7,787 nucleotides of DNA from positions 6,437 to 14,223 of the forward strand of contig DKLU01000200.1 in the NCBI GenBank assembly GCA_002455915.1, written 5' to 3'. This DNA comes from Chryseobacterium sp. UBA6632 (GTDB lineage Bacteria > Bacteroidota > Bacteroidia > Flavobacteriales > Weeksellaceae). The notes below the pieces were generated by a model, which was not told the DNA's origin, searched no databases, and was given only the letters and a program-made list of their open reading frames with translations. The translations under genes were made by a program, and so were the position numbers. Below are positions 1-5,040 of the stretch, in pieces (within the stretch, counting starts at the first letter, position 1; the number at the start of each line of letters is the position of its first letter).

Positions 1-1207
1 TGAAAATTACGTGTCCGCCATCCAAGCCAGGAATCGGAATTAAGTTCAAAAATGCTAACCAAACAGAGAACATTGCTGTGAAACTCCAGAAAGCAGCCCA
101 ATTGATCGCATAACCACCGTCTGCATCTCTGTCAACCGGCATATTTTTAACAATAGCGATCGGTCCGCCAACGTTTTTATAGCCTTGAACTTTAGAATTA
201 AACATAATTTTGAACTGCTTTACCTGCATCGTTAAAGCTTCAATTGTTCTTGTAAATCCTCTTGGAATAGATTCTCCGAAAGAATATTTTTTATCTGTAA
301 CAACGTTTGCTAGTGCTTTCTGATCTACACCAACTCCCAGTTTACCGTTTTGATCTACTGTTGCAGAAACCGTTTCAGGCTTACCGTTTCTCAGAATATC
401 TATGCTTACTGCTTTACCTTTATTTTCCAATAAAACATCGCTCACTTCATCAAAGAAAGGAGTCTGCTTGCCATTAATTGAAACTACTTTATCACCTTTT
501 GCCAATCCTGAAGCTTTCGCTGTCGGACTTACTAATGTATCAATAATCATTGGCATTCTTGGCGTGATATACATTTTAGCTTCTTTTTGCTTTAAAACAT
601 CAGCAACACCGTCTTTATTTACCGGGAAAGTTACTTCTTTTCCGTTTCTAAGAACCGTTACATTATCGCCTAAAAGAATATTAATGGAAGCATTTTCTAA
701 TCTTTCTGCAGGTTTTCCGTCGATATTGATGATTTTATCTCCACTTTGGAACCCCATTTTTCTACCCGCTTCTGTTACGCCAATTCCGTTTTCGAATTTG
801 GTGAGATCGGTATACATTTCTCCGTTGAATAAAGAAAGGCAAGTATAAATTAACCAAGCCAGGAAAAAGTTTACCGTAACGCCACCAAGCATAATGATTA
901 ATCTCTGCCAAGCCGGTTTCGCTCTGAATTCCCAAGGCTGTGCAGGCTGCTTCAGCTGCTCGGTATCCATACTTTCGTCTACCATTCCGGCAATTTTTAC
1001 ATAACCTCCAAAAGGAAGCCATCCGATACCGTATTCGGTTTCACCAATTTTCTTTTTAGCGATTGAAAACCATGGATCGAAGAAAAGGTAAAATTTTTCT
1101 ACTTTGGTTTTAAAGTATTTTGCGGGTAAGAAATGCCCGAGCTCGTGTAAGATTACTAAGATAGAAATGCTCAATATAAATTGAAACAGTTTAATTGCTA
1201 TTTCCAT
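1..1207 (-). CDS. rseP: RIP metalloprotease RseP (site-2 protease, M50), 3' end cut off
   Basis: Inner-membrane zinc protease that cuts transmembrane segments, typically of anti-sigma factors, in regulated intramembrane proteolysis. The 402 visible residues contain the M50 zinc site HELGH at residues 21-25 inside the first membrane helix. A GGYVK loop follows near 67-71, then the GGVTVNF membrane segment at 108-114. Two PDZ-like domains lie at about 140-195 and 222-280. The second catalytic motif, NLIPIPGLDGGH (388-399), supplies the third metal ligand, D396. The window edge falls at residue 402, so only the last membrane segment is missing (the family is about 440-450 residues). The start at 1207 is chosen because it places HELGH at the usual distance from the N-terminus and lies about 24 bases downstream of a good promoter. 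No Shine-Dalgarno is visible, only an A-rich leader. Which substrate it cuts here cannot be told. Confidence 0.96.
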   Translation of the reverse strand, partial: MEIAIKLFQFILSISILVILHELGHFLPAKYFKTKVEKFYLFFDPWFSIAKKKIGETEYGIGWLPFGGYVKIAGMVDESMDTEQLKQPAQPWEFRAKPAWQRLIIMLGGVTVNFFLAWLIYTCLSLFNGEMYTDLTKFENGIGVTEAGRKMGFQSGDKIINIDGKPAERLENASINILLGDNVTVLRNGKEVTFPVNKDGVADVLKQKEAKMYITPRMPMIIDTLVSPTAKASGLAKGDKVVSINGKQTPFFDEVSDVLLENKGKAVSIDILRNGKPETVSATVDQNGKLGVGVDQKALANVVTDKKYSFGESIPRGFTRTIEALTMQVKQFKIMFNSKVQGYKNVGGPIAIVKNMPVDRDADGGYAINWAAFWSFTAMFSVWLAFLNLIPIPGLDGGHVIF

Positions 1208-1230
1208 TAATGCTTTTTATGTTTAATTTG

Positions 1231-1261
1231 CAAAGGTAACAATTATCAAAACTATGCCAAA
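1231..1261 (-). promoter_or_regulatory. Flavobacterial-type promoter of rseP
   Basis: On the minus strand a TTTG (1261-1258) is followed after 19 bases by TACCTTTG (1238-1231). This matches both elements of the flavobacterial consensus TTTG / TAnnTTTG exactly, at a typical spacing. Transcription would begin near 1225, leaving a leader of under 20 bases before the rseP start. The upstream element touches the U-tract of the preceding gene's terminator, so rseP probably has its own transcript. Confidence 0.75.
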
Positions 1262-1290
1262 TAAAAAAGCCCCTCGAAATGAGAAGCTTT
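1262..1290 (-). terminator. Rho-independent terminator of the 1312-1752 gene
   Basis: Read on the minus strand, AAAGCTTCTC (1290-1281), a five-base loop and GAGGGGCTTT (1275-1266) form a 10-bp stem including two U-G wobbles. The run of T continues through 1263. It begins 21 bases after the TAG stop of the upstream gene. On the plus strand the two wobbles become mismatches, so the element is directional. Confidence 0.85.
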
Positions 1291-1311
1291 GTCATATAAT
1301 GAGGTGTTTTT

Positions 1312-1752
1312 CTACAAATTGAACGAAACGCCAAGACTGCCATTGTTGCCGACTTCTGCAAAAACTCCGAATTTCTCCGTGAAAAAGTATTTAGCGCCAA
1401 TGTGAGCTCCGATTCCGAAGTCTCTCCCTAAAACTCCAACATCAACTCCCGGATAAATGTCCCATTTTGAAGGAAGGTCTAAAGCATCCTGAAGATGAAA
1501 ATTCAGCCTTCCGAAAATGAAAACACGGTTGTCTTTATCATTATCTTTATAATTATCAAAATAAGCATTTGCACCAGCTCCCACAGATATCAGCTTGTTT
1601 AAACCATAATCATAGGTTGCGGCAATTCCGGTTCCGTAACCCCACGCACTAAGCCCCAGATTGATCTTCTGATCTCCTTTACCCGTCCAGGCTTGCGCAT
1701 TGGCGGCTGTTCCCAGAAAGACCATCATCAGCATAAAAAACAATTTCTTCAT
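1312..1752 (-). CDS. Exported small beta-barrel protein, DUF6646-like
   Basis: A 146-residue protein of unknown function, probably in the outer membrane. It opens with a signal peptide: MKK, a hydrophobic stretch, then ANA at 17-19 with likely cleavage before Q20. The mature part is rich in Gly, Asn and aromatic residues in alternating patterns typical of short beta-strands. Examples are GYGTGIAATYDYGL, KWDIYPGVDVGVLG and GAHIGAKYFFTEKFGVFAEVG. It ends in strand-like SLGVSFNL. This pattern resembles the Bacteroidota DUF6646 / small OmpA-barrel-like proteins; the family name is from memory and was not searched. An in-frame ATG at 1797 is possible, but it lies inside the promoter and would put 15 charged or polar residues ahead of the signal peptide. 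The start at 1752 is therefore preferred, with AAGG about eight bases upstream. It is transcribed alone, with its own promoter and terminator. Confidence 0.85.
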   Translation of the reverse strand: MKKLFFMLMMVFLGTAANAQAWTGKGDQKINLGLSAWGYGTGIAATYDYGLNKLISVGAGANAYFDNYKDNDKDNRVFIFGRLNFHLQDALDLPSKWDIYPGVDVGVLGRDFGIGAHIGAKYFFTEKFGVFAEVGNNGSLGVSFNL

Positions 1753-1794
1753 AAATTTTACCTTTTTAGTGTTATTAATAAAAAAGATTCGTAT

Positions 1795-1802
1795 CAAAAA
1801 TA
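1795..1802 (-). promoter_or_regulatory. -7 promoter element (TAnnTTTG) for the 1312-1752 gene
   Basis: The minus strand reads TATTTTTG at 1802-1795, an exact match to the flavobacterial -7 element. No clear TTTG -33 element is seen at the expected distance; only TTTTC-like sequence lies near there. Transcription would start near 1788, leaving a leader of about 36 bases that contains AAAAAGG before the ATG at 1752. Confidence 0.5.
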
Positions 1803-1855
1803 GAACCGAAATTATTTGAAAATCGTATTTTTATAGAAGTTTTTTAATAAAGTTT

Positions 1856-2608
1856 ATGAAAATCACAGGACTGAATTTAGATATCATCTGGAAAAATAAA
1901 TCGGCCAATTTTGAAGAGATTGAAAGGGAGTTGCAAAATCAGGAAGCTGATCTTTTTCTGCTTCCGGAAATGTTTTCAACAGGTTTTTGTATGGATGCCG
2001 GGGAGGTTTCAGACAGAAATCAGGAATCTCTGGAGTTTTTAAAGAAAATGGCAAAAGAAAAAAATGCAGCTTTTTGCGGAAGTGCGCCCGTGGAAGAAGA
2101 AGGCAATTTTTATAACAGGATGTATTTTGTACAACCCGATTCTCAGGTTGATTTCTATGATAAAAGGCATTTGTTTTCCTTTTCCGGAGAAGATAAAGTG
2201 TATACACCGGGAAGAGAAAGGGTGATTGTAAATTATAAGGGATTCAGAATCTTGCTGCAGGTTTGCTATGATCTTCGTTTTCCTGTTTTTGCAAGAAATA
2301 ATGATGATTATGATGCAATTTTATATGTAGCCAACTGGCCAGAGAAAAGGGTTGGAGCTTGGGAACATTTGCTGAAAGCAAGGGCAATCGAGAATTTGTC
2401 TTTTGTTTTTGGTTTGAACCGAATCGGGACCGATGGAAATAATCTCTTTTATCAGGAAAGTTCTCACTGTTTTTCTGCTGACGGATCTGAGATTTCTGAA
2501 AAGAAAGGAAATCTCGTTATTGCAGATCTGGATTTAGAACAATTGAAAGATTTCAGAAAGCATTTTCAGTTTTTGAATGATAGAGATGCTTTTTCAATTC
2601 AATTATAA
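1856..2608 (+). CDS. Nitrilase-superfamily amidohydrolase, YafV / omega-amidase-like
   Basis: Cytosolic C-N hydrolase of 250 residues, the usual length for the YafV/Nit2 omega-amidase branch. That branch hydrolyses alpha-keto acid amides such as 2-oxoglutaramate, in methionine salvage and glutamine transaminase metabolism. The catalytic Glu-Lys-Cys triad is in place: E38 in LLPEMFSTGF, K103 in YDKRHLFSF and C137 in QVCYDLRFPVF. The sequence YVANWPEKR (157-165) and the KARAIEN stretch (174-180) are also typical of this branch. Branch assignment rests on the MFSTGF, KRHLFSF and NWP motifs. The exact substrate is inferred from the family, and nothing nearby confirms it. It stands alone on the plus strand, divergent from the beta-barrel gene (103 bases between starts) and convergent with the sulfur operon. 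No convincing promoter or Shine-Dalgarno was found upstream. Confidence 0.93.
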   Translation: MKITGLNLDIIWKNKSANFEEIERELQNQEADLFLLPEMFSTGFCMDAGEVSDRNQESLEFLKKMAKEKNAAFCGSAPVEEEGNFYNRMYFVQPDSQVDFYDKRHLFSFSGEDKVYTPGRERVIVNYKGFRILLQVCYDLRFPVFARNNDDYDAILYVANWPEKRVGAWEHLLKARAIENLSFVFGLNRIGTDGNNLFYQESSHCFSADGSEISEKKGNLVIADLDLEQLKDFRKHFQFLNDRDAFSIQL

Positions 2609-2671
2609 AAAAATTGAGGTTAAGATTTAGGCTGAGATTTTTACAACCTTAATCTTAACCTCAACCTTTTT
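2607..2671. terminator. Bidirectional terminator hairpin between convergent genes
   Basis: TTGAGGTTAAGATT (2614-2627) and AATCTTAACCTCAA (2651-2664) form a perfect 14-bp stem. The 23-base loop can add AGG/CCT after one mismatch. The stem is flanked by seven A (2607-2613) and six T (2666-2671). It therefore serves the plus-strand hydrolase (stop at 2608) and the minus-strand thioredoxin (stop TAA at 2672-2670). The T-run overlaps the thioredoxin stop codon, so no base is spare on that side. Confidence 0.88.
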
Positions 2672-2969
2672 AAACATATTGTTGTAAAAGTTGTGTTAAT
2701 CTGTTCACATCGTGCACGCCGCTTTCTTTATAAAGTAATTCTCCTTTTTTGAAAACCGCTAATGTCGGAACACTGCGCACGCCATATTGTGAGGCAATGG
2801 CAGGATACTGATCGATATCTACTTTTATAATTCTGGCGGTTTCGCCTACCTTTTCTTTTACTGTTGTTAAAACCGAAGATTGAACTTTGCAAGGCTGACA
2901 CCAGGTTGCAAAGAAGTCGATTAATACAGGTCTTTCCGAGTCTATAATTTCCTGAAATTTTTGTGACAT
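2670..2969 (-). CDS. Small thioredoxin with CQPC active site
   Basis: A 99-residue, single-domain thioredoxin with no signal peptide, so cytosolic. The redox centre is WCQPC at residues 23-27 (C24 and C27), inside the family stretch FFATWCQPC. The cis-proline loop SVPT follows at 66-69 with P68. It is slightly shorter than typical TrxA (about 105 residues). Gln replaces the canonical Gly between the cysteines, which may shift redox potential or partner choice. It is the last gene of a three-gene operon, 15 bases after the rhodanese lipoprotein. That context suggests it reduces persulfides or disulfides left on the rhodanese cysteines; this role is an inference. An A-rich leader replaces a Shine-Dalgarno. 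It could also simply be a general thioredoxin. Confidence 0.93.
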   Translation of the reverse strand: MSQKFQEIIDSERPVLIDFFATWCQPCKVQSSVLTTVKEKVGETARIIKVDIDQYPAIASQYGVRSVPTLAVFKKGELLYKESGVHDVNRLTQLLQQYV

Positions 2970-2984
2970 AGTTTTGGTTTTTAA

Positions 2985-3362
2985 TTATTTTGATGATTGC
3001 TCATCCTGAATGGCTTTTACGTTTTTCCAGCTTGTGCCGTCGTATACGTCAACGCCGTTTTTCTTTAATATTTCTACCGCTTGATCTGCCTGGATTCCTT
3101 TGTTGCAAAAAACAACTACTTTTTTACCTTTCAATTGTTCAGTATTATTCTGAACTTCAGCCAAAGGAATGTTGATGGCATTTTTTGCGGTTCCTTCTGC
3201 ATACTGTTCCGGAATTCTTACATCTACCAACGTTACATCTGAGCTGTTCACAACTTCTCTGATGTTCGCTTTTGGCGCTTCAGAATGACTAGCTGTTTTA
3301 CAAGCTGTTACTGTAAGTGTTGTAAGGATAATTCCCAAAAATATACCTTTCTTTATCTTCAT
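2985..3362 (-). CDS. Rhodanese-domain lipoprotein
   Basis: A 125-residue protein that carries or transfers sulfane sulfur on a cysteine, anchored in the cell envelope. It starts with MKIKKG and a hydrophobic stretch ending in the lipobox VTAC, so lipidation would be at C21. Residues just after C21 (KTASHSE) lack the acidic cluster that often sends Bacteroidota lipoproteins to the cell surface, so a periplasm-facing position is more likely. A single rhodanese domain spans about 32-120. It contains LVDVR (45-49), an INIPL segment (63-67) and the catalytic loop CNKGIQ with C86. The usual Arg of the CxxGxR loop is Gln here. The start ATG lies one base after the TAA of the upstream persulfide dioxygenase gene, which implies translational coupling. 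Its job beside a cytosolic dioxygenase is unproven; handling sulfide or persulfide arriving in the periplasm is plausible. Confidence 0.92.
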   Translation of the reverse strand: MKIKKGIFLGIILTTLTVTACKTASHSEAPKANIREVVNSSDVTLVDVRIPEQYAEGTAKNAINIPLAEVQNNTEQLKGKKVVVFCNKGIQADQAVEILKKNGVDVYDGTSWKNVKAIQDEQSSK

Positions 3363-3363
3363 T

Positions 3364-4773
3364 TTAGATCACTTTAGACTGACAGACAAAATCCGTTGTC
3401 GGGAATTTTTCTGTTTTTTTGATTCCGTTGAAACCGCCTTCAATTTCAGTAAAATTTCTGATTCCGTGTGAGTTAAGAATACTTGCCGCAATCATACTTC
3501 GGTAACCGCCTGCACAATGCAAGAAGAAATGTTCAGAATCGTCAATCGTTTTTACCCAATCGCTGATTAGATCTAAAGGTTTACTGTACGCATTATCAAT
3601 ATGTTCCGCCGAATATTCTGAAATTTTACGAACATCAACTACTTTTGAAGTTTCGTTAAATTGCTCTGCAAATTCAGCCGGAGAAATTCTTTTTACTTCA
3701 TCGGTTTCCTTTCCTGCATTTTTCCAAGCTTCAAAACCTCCATTTAAATAACCCACAACATGATCGAAGCCAACTCTGCTCAGTCTGGTAATCGCTTCTT
3801 CTTCAGTTCCTTCGTCTACGATTAATAATAAAGGGTGTTTTACATCCACGATCAACGTTCCGACCCATGGTGCGAAATCACCTTTCAAGCCGATGTTTAC
3901 TGAATTAGGAACAAATCCTTTGTGAAATTCCACCGGACTTCTCGTGTCAAGAATCAAAGCACCGGTTTCTTCTGCATACGCTTCAAAATCATTAACATCC
4001 ACAGGTGTCAAACCTTTGTCCATCACAATATCAAGACTTTCGTAGCCGCCTTTATTCATGGCTACATTCATTCCGAAATATTTTGGCGGAGCGGTAAGTC
4101 CGTCAAGAACTTCTCTCACAAACGATTCTTTATCTGGTTGATTAAGAGCATAATTCGTTCTTTTTTGATTGCCTAAGAGATCAACCGTCTCTTTCTGCAT
4201 ATTTTTTCCACAAGCAGAACCCGCGCCATGAGCTGGATACACCGTAATGCTGTCGTCCAACGGCATGATTTTGCTGTGTAAACTTTCGTATAAAATTCCT
4301 GCAAGGTCTTCCTGCGTTACACTTCCTGCTTTTTGGGCAAGATCGGGTCTTCCCACATCTCCCAAAAATAAAGTGTCACCTGTGAAAATAGCGGTTTCAA
4401 CACCGTTTTCGTCAATAAGAAGGTAAGTTGTACTTTCCATCGTGTGACCAGGCGTGTGAAGTGCTTTTATTTTTACTTTTCCGATTTCAAAAATTTGCTC
4501 ATCTTCAGCAATTGTTGCTTCGAATTCTGGTTGTGCCGTTGGTCCGTAAACCACAGGAGCTCCCGTTTTTTTGCTTAAATCCAAATGCCCCGAAACAAAA
4601 TCTGCATGAAAATGTGTTTCGAAGATATATTTTAAAGTTACATTATCTTTTTCCAGACGATCCAGATAAGGTTTTACCTCTCTCAAAGGATCTATAATTG
4701 CAGCTTCATTTTCTGATACAATATAATAGGCGCCCTGAGCCAGACAGCCCGTATATATTTGTTCAACTTTCAT
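3364..4773 (-). CDS. Persulfide dioxygenase-like MBL fold fused to two rhodanese domains (CstB-type)
   Basis: A 469-residue cytosolic enzyme. An N-terminal metallo-beta-lactamase domain (about 1-240) carries THFHAD (53-58), HTPGH (106-110), TGD with D133, and YPAHG with H182. By analogy with ETHE1 persulfide dioxygenases, H54, H110 and D133 would hold the single iron that oxidises a persulfide to sulfite. The first rhodanese-like domain (about 255-355) keeps the LDTRS and GGFEAW motifs. It has D320 where the catalytic cysteine should be, so it is a pseudo-rhodanese. The second (about 362-455) is intact, with VVDVR (378-382) and the active loop CAGGYR (C420). The order MBL, pseudo-rhodanese, active rhodanese is that of staphylococcal CstB. 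C188 in SACGKN may be a further functional cysteine. It is first in the operon, and its stop is one base from the next start. Substrate is inferred. Confidence 0.93.
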   Translation of the reverse strand: MKVEQIYTGCLAQGAYYIVSENEAAIIDPLREVKPYLDRLEKDNVTLKYIFETHFHADFVSGHLDLSKKTGAPVVYGPTAQPEFEATIAEDEQIFEIGKVKIKALHTPGHTMESTTYLLIDENGVETAIFTGDTLFLGDVGRPDLAQKAGSVTQEDLAGILYESLHSKIMPLDDSITVYPAHGAGSACGKNMQKETVDLLGNQKRTNYALNQPDKESFVREVLDGLTAPPKYFGMNVAMNKGGYESLDIVMDKGLTPVDVNDFEAYAEETGALILDTRSPVEFHKGFVPNSVNIGLKGDFAPWVGTLIVDVKHPLLLIVDEGTEEEAITRLSRVGFDHVVGYLNGGFEAWKNAGKETDEVKRISPAEFAEQFNETSKVVDVRKISEYSAEHIDNAYSKPLDLISDWVKTIDDSEHFFLHCAGGYRSMIAASILNSHGIRNFTEIEGGFNGIKKTEKFPTTDFVCQSKVI

Positions 4774-4796
4774 TGGCTTTATTTTAAAAATTTAGT

Positions 4797-4832
4797 TAAA
4801 GATACGAAGTATTAGATGAATTGTATGTCAAA
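4797..4832 (-). promoter_or_regulatory. Tentative promoter of the persulfide/rhodanese operon
   Basis: On the minus strand TATCTTTA (4804-4797) matches TAnnTTTG except for the last base, and TTTG lies upstream at 4832-4829. The spacing is 24 bases, longer than usual, so the pairing is uncertain. A small inverted repeat, ATAC-GAA-GTAT (4802-4812), overlaps the proposed -7 element and could be an operator. A start near 4790 would give a leader of under 20 bases. Confidence 0.35.
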
Positions 4833-4904
4833 TGTTAAATCTGCCTAATAGTTTATATCAATTTTACTTTGTTGATCGGTTTTAAATTGCTTTAATTCAA
4901 ATAA

Positions 4905-4947
4905 AAAGAACAGTTGAAAAACATACTAAATTAGTAGACTGTTTTTT
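4905..4947. other. Hairpin with nested 13-base palindrome in the divergent intergenic region
   Basis: AAAGAACAGT (4905-4914) and ACTGTTTTTT (4938-4947) pair over 10 bp with one G-T wobble. The 23-base loop contains the perfect odd palindrome TACTAA-A-TTAGTA (4924-4936). The stem has A-rich and T-rich outer ends, so it could terminate stray transcription from either side. The inner palindrome looks more like a protein-binding site. It lies between the divergent starts at 4773 and 5041. The rest of that 267-base interval is AT-rich and shows no gene. Confidence 0.45.
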
Positions 4948-4952
4948 ATCAT

Positions 4953-4984
4953 GTTTGAAAGATAAAAATAATAGTGTAGATATT
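4953..4984 (+). promoter_or_regulatory. Weak candidate promoter of the YjgR-like ATPase gene
   Basis: TTTG at 4953-4956 is followed after 20 bases by TAGATATT (4977-4984), which matches TAnnTTTG only partly. It is the best-spaced pair upstream of the start at 5041 and would give a leader of about 50 bases. No Shine-Dalgarno is visible in that leader. Confidence 0.22.
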
Positions 4985-5040
4985 CACAAAAGAATATTAT
5001 TTCTCAGAATAAAATATCTTACAAAAACTTTTATCTTTAG

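Noticed and set aside
402..848. Open reading frame of 148 codons on the plus strand
   Set aside because: It is fully antisense to rseP, whose protein is well conserved throughout; the translated product has no recognisable features.
762..1022. Minus-strand open frame of 86 codons
   Set aside because: It lies in another frame of rseP, in the region encoding the first PDZ approach and membrane segment; the composition (many Arg, Asn, Trp) looks like an out-of-frame reading.
1753..1797. Longer start (ATG at 1797) for the beta-barrel gene
   Set aside because: It would place 15 residues before a textbook signal peptide, and the start codon overlaps the TATTTTTG promoter element, so it would not be in the mRNA.
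1884..2207. Minus-strand open frame of 107 codons
   Set aside because: Antisense to the nitrilase-family gene, whose catalytic triad is intact.
2990..3175. Plus-strand open frame of 61 codons
   Set aside because: Antisense to the rhodanese lipoprotein gene; no supporting signal.
3922..4697. Two plus-strand open frames (3922-4176 and 4428-4697)
   Set aside because: Both are antisense to the persulfide dioxygenase-rhodanese gene and encode nothing recognisable.
4864..4871. TTACTTTG as a plus-strand -7 element
   Set aside because: One mismatch at a conserved position and no TTTG at a suitable distance upstream; the downstream hairpin would also sit in the leader.
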